Part shown: one piece after another, positions 9,055-18,860 of the stretch | Position numbering within the stretch: the stretch's first letter is position 1 | How the letters are laid out: each line of letters opens with the position of its first letter | Source: Opitutales bacterium UBA5694 | Lineage (GTDB): Bacteria > Verrucomicrobiota > Verrucomicrobiia > Opitutales > Opitutaceae | Assembly: GCA_002420185.1 (NCBI GenBank) | Contig: DIHO01000019.1 | Span: 1 to 64,000, forward strand | Direction of reading: 5' to 3' | Length of the DNA: 64,000 nucleotides | Translations under genes and position numbers: made by a program | The notes under the pieces: model-generated | Told to the model about the DNA's origin: nothing | Database searches by the model: none | What the model saw: the letters and a program-made list of their open reading frames with translations, nothing else

Positions 9055-10056
9055 ATGGTTGATTTTGAGTTCAAGGCATACCGAAGATCATTTGCTGATC
9101 CATACTCTACGACGACGGACTCTTTGCCGAAACGGGCGGGGATTCTCATTCGGTTGCAAGATAAGGAAGGGCGAACTGGTTTTGGGGAGATCGCTCCGAT
9201 AGAGTCGTTTGGGTCGGAATCGCTGGTCTCAGCTTTGGCAGTGTGCTCTGAATTGCAGGGAAAAATTGAATACGAGAAAGTCTCGGATCAAGTCATTGAC
9301 TATCCTTGTGTCCGATTTGGACTGGAGGCAGCACTAGCGATGATAGGGAGGGATCCGCTTTGGCCGGAGTTTTCTGAACGAATAGAAGTTTCTGGACTTT
9401 TGCCAGATATCGGAGATCGGGGGAGAATCGAAAAACTTGTAAGCGAAGGTTATTCGTGCTTGAAGATCAAATTAGGCAAGCAAAACTTCACCCTAGAGAA
9501 GCGGGCATTGGATGAGGTCGTTGAATTGACGCAGGGCTCTATTCGTTTGCGACTCGATGCTAACGGGGGCTTTAATTTGAATTTGACGAGGACGTGGCTT
9601 GAGAGTTTGGAAGGTTTACCTGTAGAATTTCTCGAGCAACCGATGTCGAAAGGTGAGGAACTGACGATGCTTAAGCTAGGAAATGACTATCCCACCCCAA
9701 TTGCGTTGGACGAATCTGTAGTGCGGGTGGATGATTTAAAGCGTTGGAAAGACGAACATTGGCCGGGCTTGCTCGTTGTTAAACCGTCGTTAGCGGGATC
9801 CTATGTATCGCTCGTTGATGAATTGAAAACGGGAGATCCCAGTTCGCTAGTCTTTTCTAGTTCCCTAGAAACAAAAATCGGAGCGTCGCACGCTTTGTCA
9901 ATTGCACTCGAATCCGCCCCTCCAAAAAAGGCTTTAGGTTTTGGAGTCGGTGGTTTGTTTGCGGATGAAGGAATTTCGATCGATCTCGGACCCTGCTTGG
10001 ATCCGAATGGATTCCCTGAATTGGAAGAACTCGAAGAGTTGTGGAATCAAATATAG
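9055..10056 (+). CDS. menC: o-Succinylbenzoate synthase (enolase superfamily)
   Basis: Dehydrates SHCHC to o-succinylbenzoate in menaquinone synthesis. 333 aa, typical for MenC. The enolase-superfamily barrel shows the catalytic KxK (LKIKLGK near residue 141), metal ligands Asp in LRLDANGGF, Glu in EFLEQPM and Asp in IALDESV, and the second catalytic Lys in LVVKPSLAGS. The assignment over other enolase-family enzymes (muconate cycloisomerase, dipeptide epimerase) rests on the overlap of 16 bp with a MenE-like ligase gene. ATG at 9055 gives a full N-terminal capping domain. Confidence 0.88.
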   Translation: MVDFEFKAYRRSFADPYSTTTDSLPKRAGILIRLQDKEGRTGFGEIAPIESFGSESLVSALAVCSELQGKIEYEKVSDQVIDYPCVRFGLEAALAMIGRDPLWPEFSERIEVSGLLPDIGDRGRIEKLVSEGYSCLKIKLGKQNFTLEKRALDEVVELTQGSIRLRLDANGGFNLNLTRTWLESLEGLPVEFLEQPMSKGEELTMLKLGNDYPTPIALDESVVRVDDLKRWKDEHWPGLLVVKPSLAGSYVSLVDELKTGDPSSLVFSSSLETKIGASHALSIALESAPPKKALGFGVGGLFADEGISIDLGPCLDPNGFPELEELEELWNQI

Positions 10057-11441
10057 AAGAATTAGCAGATTTCAGGTTTAGAAAAGATTCTTTACCCCAG
10101 TTTTTGGGTGGATGGGAAGATGTCTCGAAAGGAGCTACCTCCCTATTGAAGAAATTAAGGGAGGAGGCGAAAGAAGGTCGTTTTAGCGTGGCCCTGCAAA
10201 CCGGTGATCCCCAAATCTTTTGTGCGGTGTTTTCCGCATTGGTTAGTAGCGAAACTGACCTCTTTTTGTTTAATCCAAGCTGGAGTCAGAGTGAGAATGA
10301 AATAGCCAGGAAAATTGCTCTCCCCCAGTGGGTCATCGGTAATAGGAGCGATGGAACTATTGAAGTAATCACCGAGAAATTCGATAAAAAGGGGGATGAT
10401 GATCTCGAGATTGGATTTCGAATGATGATTCCGACTGGGGGAACTTCAGGAAAGGTCCGATTTGCGATCCACTCGGATGCAACCCTGTTAGCATCGGTTA
10501 GAGCGTTTCAAGACTTCTTTGGAGTGGATCGCATTTGTACCCACTGTGTTCTACCACTTTATCACGTTAGTGGATTGATGCAATTAGTTCGCGTTATGGT
10601 TAGCAGGGGGGAAATCGTATTTGGATCGATATCGAATTTCCGCGAGAGTTACACATCGCTTAGTGCAGAGTCAAAGAGCGGCTGCTTTGTCTCGCTAGTT
10701 CCCACGCAATTGCATCGATTGCTAAAAAGCGAGTCGGGAATCGATGCTCTAAGAAACTATCGAGCCATTTTTGTGGGGGGTGGAGCCATTTCGAACGATT
10801 TATTGGAGTTGAGTCGAAGCCACAAACTGCATTTGTCGCCAACTTATGGAATGACGGAGACTGCGTCTATGGTGGCGACTTTGATGCCAGATGCATTTTT
10901 ACATGGAAAGTCGGGCCAGGGCTTTCCTCTGCCCCATGCACAATTAGAAATCACTCCCCTAAACCATCGGGTCGAGTCCAGACCTGAAGTCGGGCGTATT
11001 CTCATCAAGTCTGATTCCTTGTTCTTGGGTTATTACAACGAAAACGAAAAGACTGGTGAGAGATACTTGACCAATGATTTGGGAACAATGGGCCCCAGTG
11101 GCGAGTTGTTCGTTCATGGGCGTCTGGATCGTGTGATAATCTCTGGGGGTGAGAATATTTGTCTAAATGAAGTCGAAAAAGCCTTTTGGGAATCGAATCT
11201 ACTTCAAGATGTCGTAGCGTTTGGTATTGAGGACCCGGAATGGGGAAGTCGACTGTGTGTGGCGTATGTGCCGAAGGAGAAGGAATTGGGCGAGGAGGAA
11301 ATCCTTGATCGATTGGCGAGACATTTGCCTAAGGTCAAGCTCCCGAAATCCTGGTTAAAGCTTAGCTCTTTGCCACGGAACAACGCAGGTAAAGTCCTGT
11401 TGGATTCTCTTGTGAAACGACTCAGGAAGGTTAACGGTTGA
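10041..11441 (+). CDS. menE: o-Succinylbenzoate-CoA ligase-like AMP-binding enzyme
   Basis: ANL-superfamily acyl-CoA synthetase, 466 aa, predicted to activate o-succinylbenzoate with CoA for MenB. The adenylate P-loop is IPTGGTSGKVRFA near residue 134. Also seen are SPTYGMTETASM (motif A5), TNDLGTMGPSGELFVHGRLDRVIISGGENI (A7-A8, split across two motifs) and the C-terminal hinge lysine in NNAGKVLLDSL. The P-loop is degenerate compared with TSGTTGxPK, which is common in short MenE proteins. The start overlaps menC by 16 bases, so translation is likely coupled. No menB, menD or menA lies in the window. Confidence 0.86.
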   Translation: MESNIEELADFRFRKDSLPQFLGGWEDVSKGATSLLKKLREEAKEGRFSVALQTGDPQIFCAVFSALVSSETDLFLFNPSWSQSENEIARKIALPQWVIGNRSDGTIEVITEKFDKKGDDDLEIGFRMMIPTGGTSGKVRFAIHSDATLLASVRAFQDFFGVDRICTHCVLPLYHVSGLMQLVRVMVSRGEIVFGSISNFRESYTSLSAESKSGCFVSLVPTQLHRLLKSESGIDALRNYRAIFVGGGAISNDLLELSRSHKLHLSPTYGMTETASMVATLMPDAFLHGKSGQGFPLPHAQLEITPLNHRVESRPEVGRILIKSDSLFLGYYNENEKTGERYLTNDLGTMGPSGELFVHGRLDRVIISGGENICLNEVEKAFWESNLLQDVVAFGIEDPEWGSRLCVAYVPKEKELGEEEILDRLARHLPKVKLPKSWLKLSSLPRNNAGKVLLDSLVKRLRKVNG

Positions 11442-11526
11442 AGAGGATGGTGGGTTCATTATCTGATTCGAAATATGAATTAGAAATTTTCAACGTGCTA
11501 TTTCAAAATGCTCCAATACCGTCGAG

Positions 11527-13278
11527 TTGATGACAAAAAGGGAAATAGCAGATGTGCTGAACGACATTTCCACCTTGTTGGAATTAAGGGGCGAGAATCC
11601 CTTCAAGATTCGTGCTTATTCGAATGGAGCACGGAAGTTGGAGACGCTTGAAGAGGACTTGGATGAGCTAATCGCCGAGGGCAAGCTAGCGGATATTCAG
11701 GGTTTTGGTAAAGCATTGGTTGAGAAAATAAAAATGCTCCACACGGATGGGAAGCTCGAATTTTACGAGAATCTAAAGGCCTCAGTTGACCCAGGTATTG
11801 TATCCATGCTAGAGATACCGGGGCTCGGTGCAAAAAAAATCAAGGTCCTGAACGAGTCGATCGGTGTTTCCTCGATTGAAGAACTGCAGAAGGCCTGTGA
11901 CGATAATCGAGTAGCGGAGCTGAAGGGATTTGGGAAGAAGTCTCAGGATAAAATCGTTGAAGGTATCAAGAATCGGGAGGCCTACGGGAAACGGCACTTG
12001 TGGTGGCGTGCTCGGGAAATTGCAGAACCGATATTAGCGGGATTACTAGCTTTGGAAGATGTGGAAAAGGCGTCGCATGCAGGTAGTTTTCGAAGAAGGC
12101 GTGAACACGTTGGCGACTTGGATTTCATCGTGGCTTCATCCAAACCGGGCCCCGTTATGGATTGGTTTGTTTCCCAAAGCCACGTTAAGGAAGTTACTGC
12201 AAAAGGGGAAACGAAGACGAGTGTGCGATTTGAGAGTGGGCTGCAGGCTGACCTCCGAGTAGTTCCGGCTAAGCAATATTGTTTCGCTTTGCATCATTTT
12301 ACGGGCTCCAAGGATCACAACGTCCAGATGCGCCAGAGAGCTCTAGCCCGCGGCCTCAGTTTGAGCGAGTGGGGGTTGAAGCCGGTCGAAGCCGAGTCCT
12401 TCGAGGATAGTCTTGAGGCAGAAAGCGAATCGGATCTGTTTAGGCTCCTCGATTTGAAGTTTGTGCCTGCTGAGCTGAGAGAGGGTTTGGGGGAAATTGA
12501 AACGGCGGAGGGGAAAGGCTTTCCACCGCTTTTGGAGGTCGATCATTTGTGTGGCGTGTTTCATAATCACACTACGGCCAGTGATGGTAGTGCGACTCTT
12601 GAGGAAATGACCGCTGCCGCTCAGGATCTTGGTTGGGAGTATTGGGGGGTTGCGGACCACTCGAAAGCGAGCTTCCAAGCAAACGGATTGGATGAGGAGC
12701 GACTCCTGAATCAGATTAGCCGTATCAAGGATCTCAATGCATCTAACAAATTTAGCACTCACGTTTTCTCGGGAAATGAATGCGATATCCTTCCAGACGG
12801 TTCCCTCGATCTAGATTCGGAGGTACTGATGAAGTTGGACTACGTTGTGACCTCGGTTCATTCCTCTTTCTCTCAATCGGAAGCGGAGATGACGGCACGA
12901 ATCATCAAAGCAATTGAAAATCCGGCAACGACGATGCTGGGTCACTTGTCGGGACGGCTGCTCCTTAAGCGAGAGGCGTACAAGTTAGATACACAAAAGG
13001 TAATTGACGCTGCGATTGCCAACGGGGTGGTGATTGAATTAAACGCGAACCCCTATCGTCTTGACATGGACTGGCGCTTTTGGAGGAAAGCAGCAGAGAA
13101 GGGGCTCCTAACTAGCATTAACCCTGACGCCCACTCGACGGATCACTTCGCGTTTGTCGAGTCAGGAGTCAATGTAGGGCGCAAAGGCTGGCTAACGGAA
13201 GACAATGTAATCAACACCAAGCCTCTAACAGAGGTTGTGAAGATACTCGCTGGGAAGCGCCCGCATCTTACCTGCTAG
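11527..13278 (+). CDS. polX: DNA polymerase/3'-5' exonuclease PolX
   Basis: Bacterial family X DNA polymerase fused to a PHP exonuclease, used in gap-filling repair. 583 aa, the normal PolX size. Order: N-terminal 8-kDa-like helix-hairpin-helix region (IQGFGKALVEKI, IPGLGAKKI, LKGFGKKSQDKI); nucleotidyltransferase palm with GSFRRRREHVGDLDFIV (GSxRR plus the metal-binding DxD) and the third Asp in LQADLRVV; then a PHP domain from about residue 340 with HNHTTASDGS, GVADHS, GNECDIL, TSVHSSF, LGHLSGR, ELNANPYRLDMDW and INPDAHSTDHF. All PHP metal ligands appear present, so the exonuclease should be active. Confidence 0.95.
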   Translation: MMTKREIADVLNDISTLLELRGENPFKIRAYSNGARKLETLEEDLDELIAEGKLADIQGFGKALVEKIKMLHTDGKLEFYENLKASVDPGIVSMLEIPGLGAKKIKVLNESIGVSSIEELQKACDDNRVAELKGFGKKSQDKIVEGIKNREAYGKRHLWWRAREIAEPILAGLLALEDVEKASHAGSFRRRREHVGDLDFIVASSKPGPVMDWFVSQSHVKEVTAKGETKTSVRFESGLQADLRVVPAKQYCFALHHFTGSKDHNVQMRQRALARGLSLSEWGLKPVEAESFEDSLEAESESDLFRLLDLKFVPAELREGLGEIETAEGKGFPPLLEVDHLCGVFHNHTTASDGSATLEEMTAAAQDLGWEYWGVADHSKASFQANGLDEERLLNQISRIKDLNASNKFSTHVFSGNECDILPDGSLDLDSEVLMKLDYVVTSVHSSFSQSEAEMTARIIKAIENPATTMLGHLSGRLLLKREAYKLDTQKVIDAAIANGVVIELNANPYRLDMDWRFWRKAAEKGLLTSINPDAHSTDHFAFVESGVNVGRKGWLTEDNVINTKPLTEVVKILAGKRPHLTC

Positions 13279-13311
13279 AAGCGGATTATCCGCGATTGTG
13301 TGTCATTCTGG

Positions 13312-13339
13312 GTGTCACAGTTCTGAGGAAGTGTGACAC
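13312..13339. promoter_or_regulatory. Perfect 8-bp inverted repeat upstream of dnaK
   Basis: GTGTCACA at 13312-13319 and TGTGACAC at 13332-13339 are exact reverse complements separated by 12 bases, about 140 bp before the dnaK start and 34 bp after the polX stop. No T-run follows, so it is not a standard terminator. It is not the CIRCE element (TTAGCACTC-N9-GAGTGCTAA). It could be an operator for a heat-shock or other regulator. Confidence 0.35.
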
Positions 13340-13474
13340 AAATTGAGACATCTTGGCTGAAAGCAGGCGGCTCCAGTCAAGGCTGGAATAACGAATTAGA
13401 GTCATAACTTACTGATTTACAGTGCCTAATACTTTAAAAATGAGTAGTGGTACGGGCTTTGCTAGAGCGAATTC

Positions 13475-15424
13475 ATGGGACGCGTACTCGGAATCGATTT
13501 AGGTACTACGAATTCTTGCATGGCAGTGATGGATGGCGATGAGCCTGTCGTTGTGCCGAATACAGAGGGAGCTCGCACGACTCCTTCGATCGTTGCGTTT
13601 ACAAAAGCTGGAGAAAGGCTAGTGGGCCAAGCGGCAAAGCGCCAAGCAGTCACGAACCCCCAAAATACGATATTTTCGGCCAAGCGATTGATTGGCCGCA
13701 AGTTTGCTGAAGTCGCTTCGGAAGCAGAGGGGATTCCTTTTAAGATTGTCGAGGCCGACAACGGTGATGCTTTTATAGAATGTCAAGTGGGAGACAAAAC
13801 GGAACAGTTCGCCCCTCAGCAAATTGCTTCTTTCGTTTTGGCGAAGCTTAAATCGGACGCAGAAGCTTATTTGGGCGAGTCGATAACCGAAGCGGTCATT
13901 ACAGTTCCAGCCTACTTTAATGATAGTCAACGTCAGGCGACCAAAGATGCTGGCAAGATAGCGGGTCTCGATGTTCTCCGTATCATCAATGAGCCAACCG
14001 CGGCTTCGCTTGCTTATGGTCTGGATAAAAAGAGCGACGAGAAGATTTCTGTCTTCGACTTGGGTGGAGGTACCTTTGACGTATCGATTCTAGAAATCGG
14101 CGATGGTGTTTTCGAAGTGAAAGCAACCAATGGTGATACAATGTTGGGCGGCGACAACTGGGACCAGGCGATTATAGACTGGATGGTTATTGAATTTAAA
14201 AATGAAAATGGTATCGACCTCAAGGGTGATCCGATGGCCCTGCAGCGCCTTAAAGAAGAGGGCGAGAAGGCAAAGATTGCTTTGTCATCAGCGACCACCT
14301 ATGATGTAAACCTACCGTTTATCACGGCAGATGCATCCGGACCAAAGCACCTCAACATTCAATTGACTCGAGCGAAACTGGAGCAGATCACGGATGACTT
14401 GTTTTCTCGCTGCCGGGTACCATTCCAAAACTGTCTGCGCGATGCGGATCTAGCGGCATCGGAAATCAACGAGCTCGTTTTAGTGGGTGGTATGACCCGC
14501 ATGCCGAAGGTTGTCGAAATTGCGGAAGAGCTTGCAGGAAAGAAACCCCACCAAGGTGTGAACCCGGACGAAGTTGTTGCTATTGGTGCAGGAATTCAGG
14601 GAGCGGTTCTCAAGGGAGATGTTCGCGATGTTTTGTTGCTTGACGTCACTCCATTGACGTTGGGAATTGAGACTGCCGGAGGCGTATCGACTGCGATGAT
14701 ACCACGTAACACTACGATTCCAGCTAAAAAATCGCAGACATTTTCAACTTACGCAGACAACCAGCCTTCGGTTGAGATCAAGGTGCTTCAGGGGGAGCGA
14801 CCCATGGCGACCGACAACAAAGTTTTGGGGACTTTCCACTTGGATGGAATTCCGCCAGCACCTCGTGGTACTCCTCAGATTGAAGTGACCTTTGACATCG
14901 ACGCGAATGGCATCCTGAATGTTTCAGCGAAAGACAAGGGTACCGGTAAGGACCAGCATATCACGATTACAGGATCGGGTGGACTTTCGGAGGAAGACAT
15001 CGAAAAGATGACCAAAGACGCGGAGCTTCATGCGGAAGAGGACAAAAACATCAGGGAGCGCGTAGAAAACCGGAATCAGCTTGATAGTACTCTCTACCAG
15101 ATGGAAAAGACGATGAGCGAGGCTGGGGACAAGTTGCCAGCTGACAAGAAAGGCCCGATCGAAGCAGGAATCGCAGATGCGAAAAAAGCCCTTGAGTCAG
15201 AAGATCCAGATCAAATTAAAAAAGCTTTGGAAGAATTGAGCAAGATCGGAGCTGATCTCTACCAAGCGGCGGCAGCCGAAGGTGGTATGCCTGATATGAG
15301 CGACATGGCGGGTGCAGCGGGTGGTCCTCCTCCTGAAAGTGGCGAGTCTCCGAAAAGTGAACCAAAACCAGCGGATGTCGTGGACGCGGATTTCGAAGTC
15401 GTTGATGACGACGAGAAAAAGTAG
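13475..15424 (+). CDS. dnaK: Chaperone protein DnaK (Hsp70)
   Basis: ATP-dependent Hsp70 chaperone of the cytosol, 649 aa. The N-terminal ATPase domain shows GIDLGTTNSC (phosphate loop 1), AVITVPAYFNDSQRQATKDA, RIINEPTAASLAYG and VFDLGGGTFDVSIL. The linker DVLLLDVTPLTLGIET precedes the substrate-binding domain, with FDIDANGILNVSAKDKGTGK. A helical lid follows, then an acidic tail ending DADFEVVDDDEKK, the usual EEVKDD-like end. ATG at 13475 gives the standard start MGRVLGIDLG. grpE and dnaJ are absent nearby; groES-groEL follow 110 bp downstream. Confidence 0.98.
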   Translation: MGRVLGIDLGTTNSCMAVMDGDEPVVVPNTEGARTTPSIVAFTKAGERLVGQAAKRQAVTNPQNTIFSAKRLIGRKFAEVASEAEGIPFKIVEADNGDAFIECQVGDKTEQFAPQQIASFVLAKLKSDAEAYLGESITEAVITVPAYFNDSQRQATKDAGKIAGLDVLRIINEPTAASLAYGLDKKSDEKISVFDLGGGTFDVSILEIGDGVFEVKATNGDTMLGGDNWDQAIIDWMVIEFKNENGIDLKGDPMALQRLKEEGEKAKIALSSATTYDVNLPFITADASGPKHLNIQLTRAKLEQITDDLFSRCRVPFQNCLRDADLAASEINELVLVGGMTRMPKVVEIAEELAGKKPHQGVNPDEVVAIGAGIQGAVLKGDVRDVLLLDVTPLTLGIETAGGVSTAMIPRNTTIPAKKSQTFSTYADNQPSVEIKVLQGERPMATDNKVLGTFHLDGIPPAPRGTPQIEVTFDIDANGILNVSAKDKGTGKDQHITITGSGGLSEEDIEKMTKDAELHAEEDKNIRERVENRNQLDSTLYQMEKTMSEAGDKLPADKKGPIEAGIADAKKALESEDPDQIKKALEELSKIGADLYQAAAAEGGMPDMSDMAGAAGGPPPESGESPKSEPKPADVVDADFEVVDDDEKK

Positions 15425-15438
15425 CCAAAAATCAATTT

Positions 15439-15474
15439 CGAGTAGCGGGTTCGATTAATCGAACAAGTTACTCG
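15439..15474. terminator. Hairpin between dnaK and groES
   Basis: The 16-base palindrome GTTCGATTAATCGAAC lies inside a longer imperfect stem whose ends CGAGTA and TACTCG also pair. It starts 15 bp after the dnaK stop. There is no strong T-run, so it may be a weak or Rho-assisted terminator, an mRNA-stabilising stem, or an operator for groESL. Confidence 0.4.
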
Positions 15475-15534
15475 TCTCATTGTGACAAATGTACATACCT
15501 AAAACAACCAGTCTAACATAATAAACAACTCAAT

Positions 15535-15843
15535 ATGAGCGCATCAACATCAGTAAAAGTAAAACCTCTAGGAGATCGCGTGCTGATCAAGCACGTTGAT
15601 GAAGACGAGCAAGTTCGTGGTGGTATCATCATTCCGGACTCTGCTAAAGAAAAGCCACAGGAGGCGGAAGTGATCGCCCTTGGTACCGGAGCCAAAGACG
15701 GTGACGGTAAACTAGTCCCGTTCAACGTAAAAGTTGGCGATCGCGTCCTCACCAGTAAGTACGGTGGAACTGAAGTCAAAATCGACGGCGAAAATTACCT
15801 CTTGGTTCGCGAAGATGATATCCTCGGAGTCATTGAGTCCTGA
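15535..15843 (+). CDS. groES: Co-chaperonin GroES
   Basis: 10-kDa lid of the GroEL chaperonin, 102 aa, full length. It contains VKPLGDRVLIKHVDEDEQVRGGIIIPDSAKEKPQEA (split: roof and mobile-loop region) and the end YLLVREDDILGVIES, all typical. The leader just before ATG is AT-rich without a clear Shine-Dalgarno sequence (ACAACTCAAT), as in the following groEL. groEL starts 50 bp downstream. Confidence 0.97.
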   Translation: MSASTSVKVKPLGDRVLIKHVDEDEQVRGGIIIPDSAKEKPQEAEVIALGTGAKDGDGKLVPFNVKVGDRVLTSKYGGTEVKIDGENYLLVREDDILGVIES

Positions 15844-15892
15844 GAGAAAATAACTAACAAATTAACTAACAGTATCTAAAGAAATAAAGACA

Positions 15893-17530
15893 ATGGCTAA
15901 ACAATTGCTATTTGATGAATCCGCTCGTCATGCCGTCCTCAAGGGCGTCGAAACTCTGGCGAAAGCGGTCAGTGTAACCTTGGGGCCAAAAGGCCGCAAC
16001 GTCGTTATCGACAAGAAATTTGGTTCACCCACTGTAACTAAGGACGGTGTTACAGTAGCGAAGGAAATAGAACTCCCCGATGCTTACGAAAACATGGGTG
16101 CCCAGATGGTGCGCGAAGTCGCTTCTAAGACTTCTGACGCAGCTGGTGACGGTACTACAACGGCTACCGTTTTAGCTGAAAGCATTTACCGTGCGGGACT
16201 TAAGAACGTAACGGCAGGATCGAATCCAATTTACCTCAAACGCGGCATTGATAAAGCAGTCGAGGCAGCAGTGCTGGAGCTTTCTAGTATCTCGAAGGCG
16301 GTTGAGTCACGCGGAGAGGTCAAGCAAGTGGCTACGGTCTCTGCAAACTGGGATGAGACGATTGGTGACATCATCGCCGACGCGATGGACAAAGTGGGCA
16401 AAGACGGAACAATCACCGTTGAGGAAGCAAAGTCAATTGAGACGAATCTCGATGTGGTTGAGGGTATGCAGTTCGACAAAGGTTACCTCTCTCCTTATTT
16501 CGTGACCGACAACGAGTCGATGGAAGCCTCTCTAGAAGATGCGTACATTCTGATCCACGAAAAGAAGATCAGTGCATTGAATGACCTGCTTCCGCTGCTT
16601 CAAGAAGTTGCTAAGACGGGTAAGCCCTTCCTCCTCATTGCTGAGGATATCGAAGGCGAAGCACTTGCGGCACTCGTGGTTAACAAGATACGCGGAACGT
16701 TGAACGTTTGTGCGGTAAAGGCTCCCGGTTTTGGTGACCGCCGCAAAGCGATGCTCGAAGATATCGCAATCCTGACAGGTGGACGTTGCATAACTGAGGA
16801 TTTGGGTATTAAGCTCGAAAATATTCAGCTCAGCGACCTCGGACAAGCAAAGAGTGTAAAGATCGACAAGGAAAGCACGACTATGGTCGAAGGTGGAGGC
16901 GCGGCAAACGAGATCCAGGGCCGCGTAAAGCAAATTCGTCGCCAGATTGACGAAACCACGTCAGACTACGATCGGGAGAAGCTTCAAGAGCGTTTGGCTA
17001 AGCTTGCAGGTGGGGTTGCCGTCATTAATGTAGGTGCCGCAACGGAACCTGAAATGAAGGAGAAGAAGGCTCGGGTTGAAGACGCGCTACATGCGACTCG
17101 TGCTGCTGTTGAAGAAGGTATCGTTCCTGGCGGAGGGGTTGCCCTCATTCGTGCTGCGAACGCTATCGATAAGCTGAATCTGGAAGGTGACGAAGAAATC
17201 GGTGCCCAGATCATTAAGACTGCAGTTTCAGGACCTATTCGGTTACTCTGTAAAAATGCAGGAGTGGAAGGATCCGTTGTCGTTAAGGAAATTAATGAGA
17301 ATAACGGTAATATGGGATACAACGTTGCCACGGATAAATACGAGGATCTGTTAAAGGCAGGTGTCGTAGATCCTACCAAGGTAACGCGCTCCGCGCTGCA
17401 GAACGCCGCTTCGATCTCTGGTCTGCTTCTCACGACCGAATGTATGATTACCGATATTCCTGAGAAGGAAGAAGCCCCAGCGGGCGGTGGTCATGACCAC
17501 GGTATGGGTGGCATGGGCGGCATGATGTAA
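15893..17530 (+). CDS. groEL: Chaperonin GroEL (Hsp60)
   Basis: ATP-driven folding chamber, 545 aa, the usual length. Hallmarks: VSVTLGPKGRNVVIDK, DGVTVAKEIEL, AGDGTTTATVLAE (ATP site with the catalytic Asp), VKAPGFGDRRKAMLEDIA and VEEGIVPGGGVALIRA. The C-terminal tail is GGGHDHGMGGMGGMM, the flexible Gly-Met repeat with an extra His-Asp-His. It forms an operon with groES and is followed by a strong terminator. Confidence 0.98.
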   Translation: MAKQLLFDESARHAVLKGVETLAKAVSVTLGPKGRNVVIDKKFGSPTVTKDGVTVAKEIELPDAYENMGAQMVREVASKTSDAAGDGTTTATVLAESIYRAGLKNVTAGSNPIYLKRGIDKAVEAAVLELSSISKAVESRGEVKQVATVSANWDETIGDIIADAMDKVGKDGTITVEEAKSIETNLDVVEGMQFDKGYLSPYFVTDNESMEASLEDAYILIHEKKISALNDLLPLLQEVAKTGKPFLLIAEDIEGEALAALVVNKIRGTLNVCAVKAPGFGDRRKAMLEDIAILTGGRCITEDLGIKLENIQLSDLGQAKSVKIDKESTTMVEGGGAANEIQGRVKQIRRQIDETTSDYDREKLQERLAKLAGGVAVINVGAATEPEMKEKKARVEDALHATRAAVEEGIVPGGGVALIRAANAIDKLNLEGDEEIGAQIIKTAVSGPIRLLCKNAGVEGSVVVKEINENNGNMGYNVATDKYEDLLKAGVVDPTKVTRSALQNAASISGLLLTTECMITDIPEKEEAPAGGGHDHGMGGMGGMM

Positions 17531-17559
17531 TCAACGCTCAAATTGAGAACAATTTACGA

Positions 17560-17591
17560 GCGACTCCCGTGAGGGAGTCGCTTTTTTTTTT
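17560..17591 (+). terminator. Rho-independent terminator of groESL
   Basis: A 9-bp perfect stem (GCGACTCCC / GGGAGTCGC) with loop GTGA at 17560-17581 is followed by a run of ten T, 30 bp after the groEL stop. Confidence 0.93.
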
Positions 17592-18026
17592 GTGATTTGG
17601 TATTTCTTTGGAACGAAGCTATTGGCTTGATTGAGTGATGTGTGGACTCTCATTGAAGAGATGTATCTTAATTTATGGAACCAGATTGAGCACTCAAAAG
17701 GAACAGATTAATTTACTAGGTCCAACTGCTCCGAGGTGAACAGCTGCGTACTAACAGTTAGTGTTGGTTCAGGAGGTTGTGGGCCAGAATCTTGCGAAAG
17801 GGAGTTTGGCGGAGAACGGTTTTTAGGTACAAAACCGAACGAAGTTAGCGATCGGTATCTACATGCGATTAGCAGCAGCAGGAAATCTTGAAGCTACTTC
17901 CGCCCGGCAAGAGGTCGACTAGCGAGTGAACGCAGGGCTAATCGAAAGGAATGGCAATCCTTTTTGCGAATTCGCTCGCATGTTCGCTGTTCCATTGGGA
18001 ATCCTAGTCGAGTTAATATTGCCATC
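17592..18026. other. Gap between groEL terminator and inositol monophosphatase gene
   Basis: About 435 bp with no open frame that I can support and no RNA gene I recognise. The reading frame of the next gene is open back to 17964, but that extension has no family similarity. Confidence 0.5.
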
Positions 18027-18860
18027 ATGATGAAAACGCGTCCAACAAAAGAGTTTTTAAGAGAGATACGGGATTTCGCTAAAAAACTCGCCCTCAAAGC
18101 CGGTGATCGAGCTATGGAGATGCGCGATGGTGTATTGACGCAAAGCTATAAGAAGAGCGTCGAACTCGTCACATCTGCAGACTTGGAAGTGAGTGACTTG
18201 ATTAGAGATGAGATTTGCGAAGCCTATCCCGAACACATCTTTTTGACCGAAGAGTCAGAAGGGGCAACTGCTGCCCGCCCCAACTTGGTAAGTCCAACCT
18301 GGATTATCGATCCTATTGACGGCACCGTCGGTTATGCCCGAGGTCACTTTCAGTTTTGCATTTCGATCGCGTTTTGCATGAATGGCCAGATTCAGGTAGG
18401 GGTTGTGAATTGCCCAGCGCTTGGAGAGGTTTTTGTGAGTATTAAGAATGAAGGTGCGTTCTTAAACGGTGAGTGCATACATGTCAGTGAAACGGATCAT
18501 CTAGAGAATTCTCTTGTTGCGACCGGATTTCCGCATGGGTGGGGAGGAATTGACCGGTTGGTTGCAAGACTAGGAGATATACGGAAAAAATGTAGAGACA
18601 TAAGGAGGTCTGGTTCTTGTGCGTTTGACCTTTGTTGGGTAGCATGTGGCCGTATCGACGGTTATTACGAAGAGGATCTCAAAGCTTGGGACCTGAGTGC
18701 GGGGAAGTTGATAGCGATTGAAGCCGGGGCCAAATATGGCTTTTTCGACGAAAACAAAAGGGATGAATTGCCTGAGATACGTGGATACGCTAACCTAGCG
18801 GCTAATCCCTATGTATATGATGAAATGATGTCGATTCTTGCCGAGGATAAATTTAGCTAA
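18027..18860 (+). CDS. Inositol monophosphatase-family phosphatase
   Basis: Mg2+-dependent phosphatase of the IMPase/HisN/CysQ family, 277 aa from the chosen start. Motif 1 is WIIDPIDGTVGYARG (DPxDGT metal site) and motif 2 is KAWDLSAGKLIAIEAGAK (WDxxAG). The upstream metal Glu lies in FLTEESEG. ATG at 18027 (or 18030) is preferred to the longer frame from 17964 because family similarity begins here. The substrate is not determined: inositol-1-phosphate, histidinol phosphate (HisN) or PAP are all used in this family. Confidence 0.88.
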   Translation: MMKTRPTKEFLREIRDFAKKLALKAGDRAMEMRDGVLTQSYKKSVELVTSADLEVSDLIRDEICEAYPEHIFLTEESEGATAARPNLVSPTWIIDPIDGTVGYARGHFQFCISIAFCMNGQIQVGVVNCPALGEVFVSIKNEGAFLNGECIHVSETDHLENSLVATGFPHGWGGIDRLVARLGDIRKKCRDIRRSGSCAFDLCWVACGRIDGYYEEDLKAWDLSAGKLIAIEAGAKYGFFDENKRDELPEIRGYANLAANPYVYDEMMSILAEDKFS

